A stretch of DNA of 64,000 nucleotides from Planctomycetota bacterium (GCA_020638855.1 JACKHT010000001.1:248001-312000); one strand, 5' to 3'; counted from the first letter of the stretch, positions 17,700 through 26,791 are shown. Notes: generated by a model not told the origin, from the sequence alone. A program made the numbers and translations.

Positions 17700-19031
17700 A
17701 TGGTATTTCAACGGTTGTTGATCCCTGCCCTGACCCTGGGCTTTGCCGCGAGCACCTTCGCGCAAACCGACTCCTGCACCTCCCCCACGGCCATCAGCGG
17801 CGTGGGCACCCACGCATTCAGCACCACCGCCTTCACAACCAGCGGTTTCAACGGGGGCGGAACCTGTGCGGCCGGCGCGAGCTCCATCAACCAAGATGGC
17901 TTTTTCCAGTGGACCGCCACGGCGGCTGGCGACTATGTGATCGACACCAACACCTCTGGCTTTGACACGAAACTTAGCGTGCATAGCGGTTCGGCTTGCG
18001 GGGCAACTTGCTTGGCCTACGATGACGACGGTGGCATCGGCTTGCAGAGTTTGGTGCTGGTGCCCGGAGTGACGGTGGGCAGCACGTACTTGATCCAAGT
18101 GGGTGGCTATGGAACCGCCTCCGGACAAGCCGTCCTCAACATCGGACTCGACCCCTGCTCGGCCACCTCGGACGATGCCTTCGAGAACAACGACGACTGC
18201 TCGACGGCCACCCCCCTGGTCAACGGCACCTACACCGGCTTGGTCGTCAAGAAGACCGACAAGGACCATTACGCTTTCTGCCTCGCGGCAGGCGCGACGG
18301 TGACCTGCGACATGCTCTTCGCCACCGGCAGCGGCGACCTGGACTTCATCCTTTGGGATGCGTCGGACGTGAACTGCGGCTCGGGCTACGGCACGACCAT
18401 GCTGGCCAACGGGTTCAGCACCACGGACAACGAGAACCTGAGCTGGACCAACACGGGCACCAGCTCGATCAACCTCGTGTTGGAAGTCAACGTTTGGACC
18501 GGTACGCCGAACAACTGCAACACCTATGACTTGGTGATTGCGGGTGCCGGTGGTTGCACCGGTGGCTCGACGGGCACCCCGTTCTGCAACCCGATGAACC
18601 CGAACTCCACCGGGGCTTCGACCACCCTAACCGGCAGCTTCGGCAGCGGCGTGGGCTCGGGCTTGCACCTGGAGGCCTCCAGCGGCCCGCCCAACCAGTT
18701 TGGCTACTTCCTGATCGGCACCGCTTCGGCGACCCCGGGCATCGCGGTCAGCCAAGGCCGTCTGTGCTTGTCGATCTCCGGTGGCAACGTCTTCGGTCGC
18801 TACAACGTGCCCGGTGGCAGCTTGAACTCGGTCGGCCTGTTCAACGCAGGTGGCGTGCTCCAGAACGTCGTGGGAACTTCCGGCGTCACCAGCGGCTACG
18901 ACGTACCGAACACCGTGCCGATCACCGGCTCCCCGACCATCGTGGCAGGCAGCACCTGGCACTTCCAACTGTGGCACCGTGAGAACGGTGGTGCGTCGAA
19001 CTTCTCCAACGGTTTGAGCGTGACCTTCTAG
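17700..19031 (+). CDS. exported modular Cys/Asp-rich protein, array member 2 (A-C, CTD type 1)
   Basis: The product is 443 residues with signal peptide FAASTFA followed by QTDSC. It is the smallest arrangement in the array: one A module (FFQWTATAAGDYVIDTNTSG, AYDDDGGIGLQSLV), one C module beginning DDAFENNDDCSTATPL, then the type-1 C-terminal domain (FCNPMNPNSTGAS, GRLCLSISGGNVFGRYN, WHFQLWHRENGGASNF). An AGAGGA-like Shine-Dalgarno sits about nine bases before the ATG, unlike most siblings. There are four or more conserved Cys per module and many Asp/Asn in loops, consistent with disulfide and calcium stabilisation outside the cell. The A module resembles PPC-type domains, so adhesion or ligand binding is possible but not shown. 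Confidence 0.78.
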   Translation: MVFQRLLIPALTLGFAASTFAQTDSCTSPTAISGVGTHAFSTTAFTTSGFNGGGTCAAGASSINQDGFFQWTATAAGDYVIDTNTSGFDTKLSVHSGSACGATCLAYDDDGGIGLQSLVLVPGVTVGSTYLIQVGGYGTASGQAVLNIGLDPCSATSDDAFENNDDCSTATPLVNGTYTGLVVKKTDKDHYAFCLAAGATVTCDMLFATGSGDLDFILWDASDVNCGSGYGTTMLANGFSTTDNENLSWTNTGTSSINLVLEVNVWTGTPNNCNTYDLVIAGAGGCTGGSTGTPFCNPMNPNSTGASTTLTGSFGSGVGSGLHLEASSGPPNQFGYFLIGTASATPGIAVSQGRLCLSISGGNVFGRYNVPGGSLNSVGLFNAGGVLQNVVGTSGVTSGYDVPNTVPITGSPTIVAGSTWHFQLWHRENGGASNFSNGLSVTF

Positions 19032-19063
19032 TCCGCAATCGAGGCTCCTAGCCTCTGCAAGTT

Positions 19064-19107
19064 CGGCGGCGCCGTCTCCCCCGGGAGGCGGCGCCGCCGT
19101 ACTTTTT
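19064..19107 (+). terminator. intrinsic terminator after array member 2
   Basis: A long GC-rich inverted repeat (GGCGGCGCCGTCTCCC pairing with GGGAGGCGGCGCCGCC, one G-T pair) is followed within a few bases by a run of five T. This is the clearest Rho-independent terminator in the window. It shows that member 2 is transcribed separately from member 3. Confidence 0.8.
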
Positions 19108-19301
19108 GGGAATGGGTTTCGCGGTTGCGCGCGAACCGTGGCCCAACCCGGGGCTCGAGGCGGAAAGCCTTTCCATCCGGTTGGGCGGGGACACTTCGGT
19201 GCCCCCAATCCACGGGGTCGGGGCATGGAGCGGGGTAGGGTTCGCTAGGCCCTCCCCTAGACCGGGGAGTGACCTCAAACGTCGGAACCCCGCGAGCCCG
19301 C

Positions 19302-20639
19302 ATGCGCCCATCGACCTTTCACCTCCTGCCCACCGTATCCTTGCTCTTGGCCGGAACCTGTTTGGGACAAGGAGATTCCTGCGGCACCGCCGCTGCGCTG
19401 TCGGCGCTGGGGTCGTTCGCCTTCGACACTTCCGGCCTGTCCACTTCGGGTTTCCAGGGGGGCGGGGGTTGCGCCAGCGGGGCCACTTCGATCCACCAGG
19501 ATGGGTTTTGGCAATGGACGGCTCCGGCAGCAGGCGACTTCGATTTCGACACCTTTGGAAGCAGCTTCGACACCAAGCTCGCCGTCCATGCGGGCATCGG
19601 ATGCAGCGCAATCTGCACGGCGTACAACGACGACACCGGCGGGCTGCAAAGCATGGTGTCCTTGACGGGTCTCTCCGCAGGAGACCAGGTGTTGATCCAG
19701 GTGGGTGGCTTCGGCGTCAGTTATGGCCCGGGCCTCCTGAACATCACCCAGCGGCTGGACCCGTGCGTGGGGGCGATCGACGATCCGTGGGAAGACAACG
19801 ACGACTGCGCCTCGGCGCCCCCCCTTGCCGATGGCACCTACCTGAACCTATTCGCCTCCAGGACCGACCCCGATCACTTCGCCTTCACCGTGGCGGCCGG
19901 CGATACGGTCCACATCGACGTCGTGCATCCAGCCCAGGTCGGCGACCTGGATGCGTTCCTATGGGATGCCCAGGATGTCCAATGCGGATCGGGATACGGC
20001 TCCAGCGCGTTGGTGTCGGGTTTCACCAGCTCGGACGATGAGAACCTAGTGTGGACCAATTCTACCGGCGCGGACATGGCCGTAGTGCTCGAGGTACAGG
20101 TCTGGGCGGCAAGCCCTGGCAACTGCAACCACTACGATTTGGTGGTGGCAGGTGCCAGCGGCCGGGGTATCGGCAGCGCGGGCACTCCGTTTTGCGACCC
20201 CATGGATCCCAACTCAACAGGAGTCCCCACGGTCATGACCGCTTCTTTCGGTAGCGGTACGGGCAGCGGTTTGCACTTGGAAGCCTTGGATGGCCCGCCG
20301 GGGCAATTCGGCTACTTCCTGGTGGGAAACGCAGCGAGCGATCCGGGCATCGTGGTCAGCCAAGGCCGCCTGTGCTTGGCGATCGACGGGGGAAATGCCC
20401 TGGGCCGCTACAACCTAGGACTGGGAGAAGGCAACTCGCTCGGAATCTTCGATGCGGCTGGGGTCTTGCAAAACCTGCTGGGAACATCTGCGACGGGGAG
20501 CGGGTTCGATGTCCCAGCCAGCCTGCCCTTGGCCGGGAGTCCGACCCTACATGCCGGCGATACCTGGCACTTCCAGCTCTGGCACCGGGAAAGCGCTGGC
20601 GCCTCCAACTTCTCCAACGGTCTTTCGGTGGTGTTCTAG
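19302..20639 (+). CDS. exported modular Cys/Asp-rich protein, array member 3 (A-C, CTD type 1)
   Basis: The product is 445 residues. I chose the ATG at 19302 because it gives a compact signal peptide (MRPSTFHLLPTVSLLLAG, then GQGDSC); an upstream in-frame ATG at 19269 would add a non-hydrophobic stretch. Module A (FWQWTAPAAGDFDFDTFGSS, YNDDTGGLQSMV) is followed by module C (IDDPWEDNDDCASAPPLADG) and the type-1 C-terminal domain (FCDPMDPNSTGVPT, GRLCLAIDGGNALGRYN, WHFQLWHRESAGASNF). Its codons differ from those of its neighbours throughout, so unlike members 5/6 and 8/9 it shows no sign of recent copying. Function is unknown. Confidence 0.77.
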   Translation: MRPSTFHLLPTVSLLLAGTCLGQGDSCGTAAALSALGSFAFDTSGLSTSGFQGGGGCASGATSIHQDGFWQWTAPAAGDFDFDTFGSSFDTKLAVHAGIGCSAICTAYNDDTGGLQSMVSLTGLSAGDQVLIQVGGFGVSYGPGLLNITQRLDPCVGAIDDPWEDNDDCASAPPLADGTYLNLFASRTDPDHFAFTVAAGDTVHIDVVHPAQVGDLDAFLWDAQDVQCGSGYGSSALVSGFTSSDDENLVWTNSTGADMAVVLEVQVWAASPGNCNHYDLVVAGASGRGIGSAGTPFCDPMDPNSTGVPTVMTASFGSGTGSGLHLEALDGPPGQFGYFLVGNAASDPGIVVSQGRLCLAIDGGNALGRYNLGLGEGNSLGIFDAAGVLQNLLGTSATGSGFDVPASLPLAGSPTLHAGDTWHFQLWHRESAGASNFSNGLSVVF

Positions 20640-20964
20640 TGGCCCCAGTCGAGCTGGATCCCCGCCCTGGGGACCCGGCTGGGCGGAGCCGCGTCCCCTC
20701 ACCATTCGCCCGGAAAGGAGGTGCCCAAGGGCCCCCGTAGGCGAATTGAGGCACGGCCCCCCTCAGGTGTCGCAAGGCATGCGGGCTTAGAAAAACGGGC
20801 CGTGGCTGGCGCTGGCTCCCCCCTACCGACCCAAACGATATGCAAAGTTCCGCCTCCTTCGGGAAGCGTGCCTAGAAACCGAGAACACAAGTATACTGGG
20901 GTTCGATGGACCTGAGGCACACGGTGTGCCGCCTAGGCCCTCACTACTCCTGTCGGACACTCTT
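20640..20964 (+). other. intergenic region before array member 4
   Basis: These 325 bases hold no convincing gene. The first part is GC-rich with imperfect inverted repeats that may terminate member 3. The last 100 bases are AT-richer and contain a TATACT at 20892-20897, 67 bases before the next ATG. Confidence 0.5.
20892..20897 (+). promoter_or_regulatory. candidate -10 element of array member 4
   Basis: TATACT followed by GGGG, with its last base 67 nt before the ATG at 20965. The same hexamer, or TACACT, occurs at nearly the same distance before members 5 and 6 and before ftsH. No consensus -35 is evident. Confidence 0.45.
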
Positions 20965-22701
20965 ATGATTCGAACCCAATCCTTCCTGCTCCCCAGCTTG
21001 GCTTTGGCCTTCGCCGGTGGAGCCTTTGCCCAAGGCGACGACTGCTCAACAGCAGCCGCCCTTGTCGGCACAGGCACCTTCTCCTACGACACCACCGGGT
21101 TGACCACCTCGGGTTACCTCGGCGGCGCTTGTGGTGGCTTCAACCTCAACTACGATGGATTCTTCCAGTGGACCGCACCGGCCGCTGGGGATTACTCCTT
21201 CGACACGTTTGGAACCAGCTACGATACCACGCTGCAAGTTGCGGCGGGTGTGGGTTGCGCTGCGACGTGCATCGCCTTCAATGACGATTCCGGAGGCTTC
21301 CTCCAAAGCAATGTGGCCGCTTTTGGTCTGCTGGCTGGCGATTCGATCCTCATCCAAGTGGCTGGCTACAGCGCCACTACGGGATTCGGCCCGGGCAGCC
21401 TCACCATCACGGCGCTCGCCTCGGCGGGCCCCACCGATACCTGCGGGACGGCCGGAACCCTAACGGGAGTCGGCACCTTTTCGTACGACACGACGGCCAA
21501 CACCACGAGCCTATTCAACGGCGGCGGTGGTTGTGGCGCAGTCAACCTGAACGTCGACGCCTTCTTCCAATGGACGGCCCCCGCCAACGGCGACTACAAC
21601 ATCGACACGGTGGGCACCTCCTACGACACCAAGTTGGCGGTCCACTCTGGCGTTGCCTGTGGAGCGACTTGCCTTGACTACAACGACGACACCTTTGGCT
21701 TGCAAAGCCAAGTCAGCATCGTCGGCGCCACGGCAGGTGACCAGTTCCTGATCCAAGTTGGCGGCTACAACGCGACCCACTTCGGGCCCGGCACACTGAA
21801 CATCACGACCTACGTCGACCCCTGCTCGGGAGCCAGCGACGACAGCTTCGAAGAAAACGACGATTGCGCGACGGCCGCCCCGGTGGGCGACGGGACCTAC
21901 CCGGGACTCTTCATCAACACCGCAGACGGCAAGGACACGTTCTCGACTTGCGTCCTGGACGGAGCCACCATCACGGTCGACATCCTGTTCACGGATTCGC
22001 TCATGGACCTCGACCTGTTCCTTTGGGACGCTGGCGATGCCAACTGCGGCACGGGCTACGGCACCACGGACTTGGCCAATGGGTTCAGCACCACGGACAA
22101 CGAGACGGTGACCTACACCAACCTGACGGGTGCCACTCAAAACATCACCATAGAGGTCGATGTGTACCTGGCGGGCACCCAAGACTGCAACATGTACGAC
22201 TTGGTGGTCAGCGGCTCCGGCGGCTGCGCCGGTGGTTCAGTAGGGACTCCGTTCTGTGATCCCATGAACCCGAACTCGACGGGCGCCTCCACGCACCTTG
22301 CGGGTACGTTCGGAACGGGCGTGGGCAGCGATCTGCACCTGGAAGCCACCAGCGGCCCCCCGACCCAGTTTGGCTACTTCTTGATCGGTACGGGCCCCAG
22401 CGATCCGGGCATCGTGGTCAGCCAAGGGCGCCTGTGCTTGGCGGTTTCGGGCGGCAACGTCTTTGGTCGGTACAATGTTCCCGGCGGTGCACTCAACTCG
22501 GTCGGCCTGTTCGACGCGGGCGGCGTGCTGCAGAACCTGGTCAGCACCTCGACCGTCGGAAGCGGCTTCGACGTCCCTAGCACCGTGCCGATCACGGGCT
22601 CGCCGACCATCACGGCCGGCAGCACCTGGCACTTCCAGTTGTGGCACCGCGAGAACGCGGGTGCTTCCAACTTCTCCAACGGCTTGTCGGTGACCTTCTA
22701 G
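20965..22701 (+). CDS. exported modular Cys/Asp-rich protein, array member 4 (A-A-C, CTD type 1)
   Basis: The product is 578 residues. The signal peptide from the ATG at 20965 (MIRTQSFLLPSLALAFAGG, cleavage after AFA) is close to those of members 5-9. It differs from its neighbours by two consecutive A modules. The first has FFQWTAPAAGDYSFDTFGTS. The second starts TDTCGTAGTLTGVGTF and has FFQWTAPANGDYNIDTVGTS. Module C (DDSFEENDDCATAAPVGDG) and the type-1 C-terminal domain (FCDPMNPNSTGASTHL) follow. The tandem A units share pattern but not close sequence, so the duplication is not recent. The protein is likely secreted or surface-bound; function is unknown. Confidence 0.78.
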   Translation: MIRTQSFLLPSLALAFAGGAFAQGDDCSTAAALVGTGTFSYDTTGLTTSGYLGGACGGFNLNYDGFFQWTAPAAGDYSFDTFGTSYDTTLQVAAGVGCAATCIAFNDDSGGFLQSNVAAFGLLAGDSILIQVAGYSATTGFGPGSLTITALASAGPTDTCGTAGTLTGVGTFSYDTTANTTSLFNGGGGCGAVNLNVDAFFQWTAPANGDYNIDTVGTSYDTKLAVHSGVACGATCLDYNDDTFGLQSQVSIVGATAGDQFLIQVGGYNATHFGPGTLNITTYVDPCSGASDDSFEENDDCATAAPVGDGTYPGLFINTADGKDTFSTCVLDGATITVDILFTDSLMDLDLFLWDAGDANCGTGYGTTDLANGFSTTDNETVTYTNLTGATQNITIEVDVYLAGTQDCNMYDLVVSGSGGCAGGSVGTPFCDPMNPNSTGASTHLAGTFGTGVGSDLHLEATSGPPTQFGYFLIGTGPSDPGIVVSQGRLCLAVSGGNVFGRYNVPGGALNSVGLFDAGGVLQNLVSTSTVGSGFDVPSTVPITGSPTITAGSTWHFQLWHRENAGASNFSNGLSVTF

Positions 22702-22750
22702 TCCCGAGACTCCTAGAGCGCGGCCGCCTACTGGCGGTCGCGACGTTTGC

Positions 22751-22776
22751 GGAGCCGCCCCTTTGGGGGCGGCTCC
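22751..22776 (+). terminator. hairpin terminator after array member 4
   Basis: A perfect 11-base stem (GGAGCCGCCCC / GGGGCGGCTCC) with a four-base TTTG loop lies 50 bp after the stop codon. The downstream tract is only GGTCGTTT, so it may act as a structural rather than a classical U-tract terminator. Confidence 0.65.
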
Positions 22777-22966
22777 GGTCGTTTGGGCGAATTCCACCCC
22801 AGTCGCTCCCCCGTTCAGAGGGGAGCGCCTTGCTCAAAATGAGACCCCTTTGCGGTGGGCCTTGGTGATAAAGCTCCAGGAAGCACCCCCTCAGGCCACG
22901 ATTCCCGCCCCAGGACTGGATTGGGGAGGCGATTTCCGGATTGTGTGCTTGCGTCGAAAAACGGGG

Positions 22967-22972
22967 TACACT
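22967..22972 (+). promoter_or_regulatory. candidate -10 element of array member 5
   Basis: TACACT followed by a G-rich stretch, ending 66 nt before the ATG at 23039. The position matches the TATACT boxes of members 4 and 6. Confidence 0.45.
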
Positions 22973-23038
22973 GAAGGGGTCGGGCGCAAATGCACAGTGT
23001 GTGCATGGACCGCCTGCATTCTCCTGAAGGATACTCCT

Positions 23039-24376
23039 ATGATTCGAACCAAACACCTCTTCCTACCCAGCCTGGCCTTGGCCCTCGCTGGCGGAGCCTT
23101 CGCCCAGGGCGATGATTGCTCCACGGCTGCCACCCTTTCGGGCGTTGGCACCTTTTCCTACGACACCACTGGCTTCACCACCTCCGGCTTTGACGGCGGC
23201 GGCACCTGTGGCTCCTACAACTTGAACTTCGACGGGTTCTTCCAGTGGTCGGCCCCGGCCAACGGCGACTTCAACATCGACACCTTCGGAACCGCGTACG
23301 ACACCACGCTGCAGGTCCACGCTGGTGTGGCTTGTGCGGCCACTTGCGTCGATTTCAACGACGACACCGGTGGATTGCAAAGCGAAGTGAGCATTGTCGG
23401 CGCGACGGCTGGCGACATGTTCTTGATCCAGGTTGCTGGATACAGCGCGACCACGGGTTTCGGCCCGGGCACGCTGAACATCACCCAGTACATCGATCCC
23501 TGCGCCGGCTTCGTGGACGATGCCTTTGAAGACAACGACGACTGCGCATCCGCGACTCCGGTCACGGACGGCACTTACCCCGGTCTTCAAATCGACGTCG
23601 CCGACGAGAAGGACATCTTCTCGACGTGCGTTGCCGATGGCGCCACGATCACCGTGGACATCCTGTTCACCGACGCGCTTGTAGACCTTGACTTGTTCTT
23701 GCGTGATGCCGCTTCGGCCGAGTGTGGTACCGGCTACGGTGCCAACATGCTCGCCTATGGCTTTAGCGTGACTGACAACGAGACGGCCACCTGGACCAAC
23801 ACCCTCGGCATGGACCTCAACATCACCATCGAAGTCGACGTCTATGCAGCCGGCACCCAAAACTGCAACAGCTATGACCTCGTGATCTCCGGATCCGGTG
23901 GCTGTGGCGGCGGCGTGGGCACCACGTTCTGTGACCCGATGGACAACAACTCCACCGGTTTCCCGACCGTCCTGAGCGGCAGCTTCGGTACTGGCGTCGG
24001 CAGCGACCTGCACCTGGAAGCCACCCAAGGTCCCCCGACCAACTTCGGTTACTTCCTCGTCGGCACCGGTCCCAGCGACCCGGGCATCGTGATCAGCCAG
24101 GGACGTTTGTGCCTGGACGTGACCGGTGGCAACGTCTTCGGTCGTTACAACGTGGCCGGTGGCTCGCTGAACTCGGTCGGTATCTTCGATGCCGGTGGAG
24201 TCCTCCAGAACGCCGTGGGCACCTCGCTGGTCGGCAGCGGCTTCGACGTTCCGAGCACCGTGCCGATCACCGGCAGCCCGACCATCATGGCTGGCGACAC
24301 CTGGTACTTCCAGTTGTGGCACCGTGAGGCCGCTGGTGCGTCCAACTTCTCCAACGGCTTGGCTGTGAGCTTCTAG
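23039..24376 (+). CDS. exported modular Cys/Asp-rich protein, array member 5 (A-C, CTD type 1)
   Basis: The product is 445 residues. The signal peptide MIRTKHLFLPSLALALAGG ends AFA before QGDDC. One A module (FFQWSAPANGDFNIDTFGTA, FNDDTGGLQSEVSI) and one C module (DDAFEDNDDCASATPVTDG, then DIFSTCVADGATITVDILF) precede the type-1 C-terminal domain. That last domain, from about 23889 through the stop and terminator to 24457, is almost identical at DNA level to the same part of member 6. The upstream halves differ at many silent sites. This points to recent gene conversion. Role unknown; extracellular. Confidence 0.8.
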   Translation: MIRTKHLFLPSLALALAGGAFAQGDDCSTAATLSGVGTFSYDTTGFTTSGFDGGGTCGSYNLNFDGFFQWSAPANGDFNIDTFGTAYDTTLQVHAGVACAATCVDFNDDTGGLQSEVSIVGATAGDMFLIQVAGYSATTGFGPGTLNITQYIDPCAGFVDDAFEDNDDCASATPVTDGTYPGLQIDVADEKDIFSTCVADGATITVDILFTDALVDLDLFLRDAASAECGTGYGANMLAYGFSVTDNETATWTNTLGMDLNITIEVDVYAAGTQNCNSYDLVISGSGGCGGGVGTTFCDPMDNNSTGFPTVLSGSFGTGVGSDLHLEATQGPPTNFGYFLVGTGPSDPGIVISQGRLCLDVTGGNVFGRYNVAGGSLNSVGIFDAGGVLQNAVGTSLVGSGFDVPSTVPITGSPTIMAGDTWYFQLWHREAAGASNFSNGLAVSF

Positions 24377-24425
24377 TCACCCAATCCTTGGACGGCGCTT
24401 CCCCCTTGGGGGCGCGCCTGACTTG

Positions 24426-24457
24426 CAGGGCCGTCTTCCTTCGGGGAGGCGGCCCTG
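24426..24457 (+). terminator. hairpin terminator after array member 5
   Basis: CAGGGCCGTCTTCC pairs with GGGGAGGCGGCCCTG across a short TTC loop, with G-T pairs in the stem. There is no strong T-run. The same element, base for base, follows member 6. Confidence 0.6.
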
Positions 24458-24658
24458 ATGCTTGCCCTACTTGTCGGGCTTCATGAAGACCTCCAAGCGC
24501 CAGCAACGGGCGCAAGCGACAGGGGAATGCGCATTCGAGGGCGTACCTAGTCAAGCAGTCAAAAACCCGGCCTTGCTGTCCGCATCCCAGAGCGGGGCCA
24601 CGGGCCGTCTCGCGTCGAGGCAGGGGAAAGGGCAATGGCGGTATACCCGCTTGGCGTG

Positions 24659-24664
24659 TATACT
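24659..24664 (+). promoter_or_regulatory. candidate -10 element of array member 6
   Basis: TATACT followed by GTTGGGGG, ending 65 nt before the ATG at 24730, the same spacing as at members 4 and 5. Confidence 0.45.
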
Positions 24665-24729
24665 GTTGGGGGACGGAACTGCGCACTGGGCGTGGTGAAG
24701 TCCCCAATTCTCCTGACTGACACGACTCA

Positions 24730-26415
24730 ATGACTAGCTTCAAAAACATCATCCTGCCCGGCCTGGCTTTGGCCTTGGCGGGCGGAGCCTTCGCCCAGGG
24801 CGACGATTGCTCCACGGCGGCCACCCTCACGGGTACCGGCACCTTCGCGTACGACACCACGGGCTTCACCACTTCCGGCTTTGACGGCGGCGGCACCTGT
24901 GGTTCCTACAACCTGAACAGCGACGGGTTCTTCCAATGGACGGCCCCCGCTGCTGGCGACTACGTCTTCGACACCGTCGGTACGGCCTACGACACCACCA
25001 TGCTGATCAGCGATGGCTCGGGCTGTGCCGCTACCTGCCTCGGCTTCAACGACGACTTCTCCGGCCTTCAGAGCCAAGTGACGGTCTATGGCCTCACCGC
25101 CGGCCAGCAGATCTTGGTCCAAGTGGGTAGCTACAGCACCGTCACCAACGGCCCCGGCACCCTGAACGTCAACGCCTACGTCAGCCCCTGCGCTGGCGTT
25201 CCCGATGACGCCTTCGAAGACAACGACACTTGCGGCACCCCGACGGTTTTGGCCGCTGGTAGCTACGTTGGTTTGCACGTCGACAACTCGGACTCCGACT
25301 TCTACTCGGTGACCATCCCCGCCGCGTCGATCCTGACTTGGACCCTGGTGGCCGACTCCAACGACACCGACTTCAACGTCACCGACGCCACCTGCAGCAC
25401 CCTGTACGGGACCTCCTACGGTAGCTTCACCTTCACCACCGGTGCCACCGCTGAGACGATCATCGTCGAGGCCGTCAACTGGGCCGGTGCGGCGATTCCC
25501 TGCTCGGACTACGACATCGACCTTTCGATCGCTCTTGACCCGTGCCAAGCGGGCGGCGACGACAGCTACGAAGACAACGACGACTGCGCCAGCGCAACCC
25601 CGATTGGCGACGGCACCATCACCGGCCTGTTCGTTTCCAAGCTGGACCCGGACCACTACTCCTTCTGTGTCGCCGATGGCGCGACCGTGACCGTCGACAT
25701 GGCCTTCTTGCAGGTCAACGCGGACATGGACGGCTTCTTGTGGGATGCGTCTGACGTCAACTGCGGCACCGGTTTCGGTTCCACCGAATTGGCCTACGGT
25801 TTCAGCGCTTCCGACAACGAGAACTTCAGCTGGACCAACTTGACCGGCGCGAGCGTCAACTGCGTCTTGGAAATCAACGTCTACGCTAACTCGGCTGGCG
25901 CTTGCGGCAACTACGACCTCACCATCACCGGATCCGGTGGCTGTGGCGGCGGAGTGGGCACCACGTTCTGTGACCCGATGGACAACAACTCCACCGGTTT
26001 CCCGACCGTCCTGAGTGGCAGCTTCGGTAGCGGCGTCGGCAGCGACCTGCACCTGGAGGCCACCCAAGGTCCCCCGACCAACTTCGGTTACTTCCTCGTC
26101 GGCACCGGTCCCAGCGACCCGGGCATCGTGATCAGCCAGGGACGTTTGTGCCTGGACGTGACCGGTGGCAACGTCTTCGGTCGTTACAACGTGGCCGGTG
26201 GCTCGCTGAACTCGGTCGGTATCTTCGATGCCGGTGGAGTCCTCCAGAACGCCGTGGGCACCTCGCTGGTCGGCAGCGGCTTCGACGTTCCGAGCACCGT
26301 GCCGATCACCGGCAGCCCGACCATCATGGCTGGCGACACCTGGTACTTCCAGTTGTGGCACCGTGAGGCCGCTGGTGCGTCCAACTTCTCCAACGGCTTG
26401 GCTGTGAGCTTCTAG
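24730..26415 (+). CDS. exported modular Cys/Asp-rich protein, array member 6 (A-B-C, CTD type 1)
   Basis: The product is 561 residues with signal MTSFKNIILPGLALALAGG ending AFA. After module A (FFQWTAPAAGDYVFDTVGTA) comes a B module of about 115 residues (DDAFEDNDTCGTPTVLAAG, YSVTIPAASILTWTLVADS, PCSDYDIDLSIALDPC). Module C follows (DDSYEDNDDCASATPIGDG, DHYSFCVADGATVTVDMAF). The type-1 C-terminal domain is essentially the same as in member 5. The B module is absent from members 2-5 but present in 6-10. That and the conserved Cys pair at each linker suggest module shuffling by recombination at linker sequences encoding D-DNDxC. Confidence 0.8.
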   Translation: MTSFKNIILPGLALALAGGAFAQGDDCSTAATLTGTGTFAYDTTGFTTSGFDGGGTCGSYNLNSDGFFQWTAPAAGDYVFDTVGTAYDTTMLISDGSGCAATCLGFNDDFSGLQSQVTVYGLTAGQQILVQVGSYSTVTNGPGTLNVNAYVSPCAGVPDDAFEDNDTCGTPTVLAAGSYVGLHVDNSDSDFYSVTIPAASILTWTLVADSNDTDFNVTDATCSTLYGTSYGSFTFTTGATAETIIVEAVNWAGAAIPCSDYDIDLSIALDPCQAGGDDSYEDNDDCASATPIGDGTITGLFVSKLDPDHYSFCVADGATVTVDMAFLQVNADMDGFLWDASDVNCGTGFGSTELAYGFSASDNENFSWTNLTGASVNCVLEINVYANSAGACGNYDLTITGSGGCGGGVGTTFCDPMDNNSTGFPTVLSGSFGSGVGSDLHLEATQGPPTNFGYFLVGTGPSDPGIVISQGRLCLDVTGGNVFGRYNVAGGSLNSVGIFDAGGVLQNAVGTSLVGSGFDVPSTVPITGSPTIMAGDTWYFQLWHREAAGASNFSNGLAVSF

Positions 26416-26464
26416 TCACCCAATCCTTGGACGGCGCTTCCCCCTTGGGGGCGCGCCTGACTTG

Positions 26465-26496
26465 CAGGGCCGTCTTCCTTCGGGGAGGCGGCCCTG
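26465..26496 (+). terminator. hairpin terminator after array member 6
   Basis: Identical copy of the hairpin after member 5, copied together with the 3' end of the gene. Confidence 0.6.
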
Positions 26497-26707
26497 CTGC
26501 TATTGGACACACCGGGAGGTATCCGTTGAGCCCAAGTGCGCTCGCCACACTTGCTGGCGTGAACAGTCGATCGGTCAACAACTGCCCTTGGGCACGGACA
26601 TGAGCCCCAATTCCCCTGCAAAGGGCGCCCAAGCCCAAACTAGGTCATCCCCAGATTGCCGTGGTGGAAGTTTCCGACAAACTCTCTAGTTTGGGGCAAG
26701 TCCACGC

Positions 26708-26755
26708 AAAGCTATTGGCACACAGAGCTTTTGGCACACAAAGCCATTGGTACTT
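26708..26755 (+). repeat. three 16-bp direct repeats upstream of array member 7
   Basis: Back-to-back units AAAGCTATTGGCACAC, AGAGCTTTTGGCACAC and AAAGCCATTGGTACTT, each 16 bases, lie 37 bases before the ATG at 26792. Spacing of about one and a half helical turns and the promoter position suggest binding sites for a regulator. No other array gene has them. Confidence 0.6.
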
Positions 26756-26791
26756 CGTCGACCAGTGTTCTCCTAACTCAAATCCAATCTG

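Larger units (their letters stand above)
22702..23038 (+). other. intergenic region before array member 5
   Basis: These 337 bases hold a strong hairpin terminator near the left end (22751-22776) and a candidate -10 (TACACT) at 22967-22972. I see no credible gene in between. Confidence 0.5.
24377..24729 (+). other. intergenic region before array member 6
   Basis: These 353 bases contain a terminator hairpin at 24426-24457, then unremarkable sequence, then two TATAC-containing boxes (near 24642 and at 24659-24664). No gene is supported. Confidence 0.5.
26416..26791 (+). other. intergenic region before array member 7
   Basis: These 376 bases carry a terminator hairpin (26465-26496) and, 37-84 bases before the next ATG, three 16-bp direct repeats (26708-26755). 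The rest shows no gene or clear signal. Confidence 0.55.

Noticed and set aside
26708..26755. Direct repeats as a CRISPR array
   Set aside because: Units abut without spacers, there are only three, and no cas gene is near.
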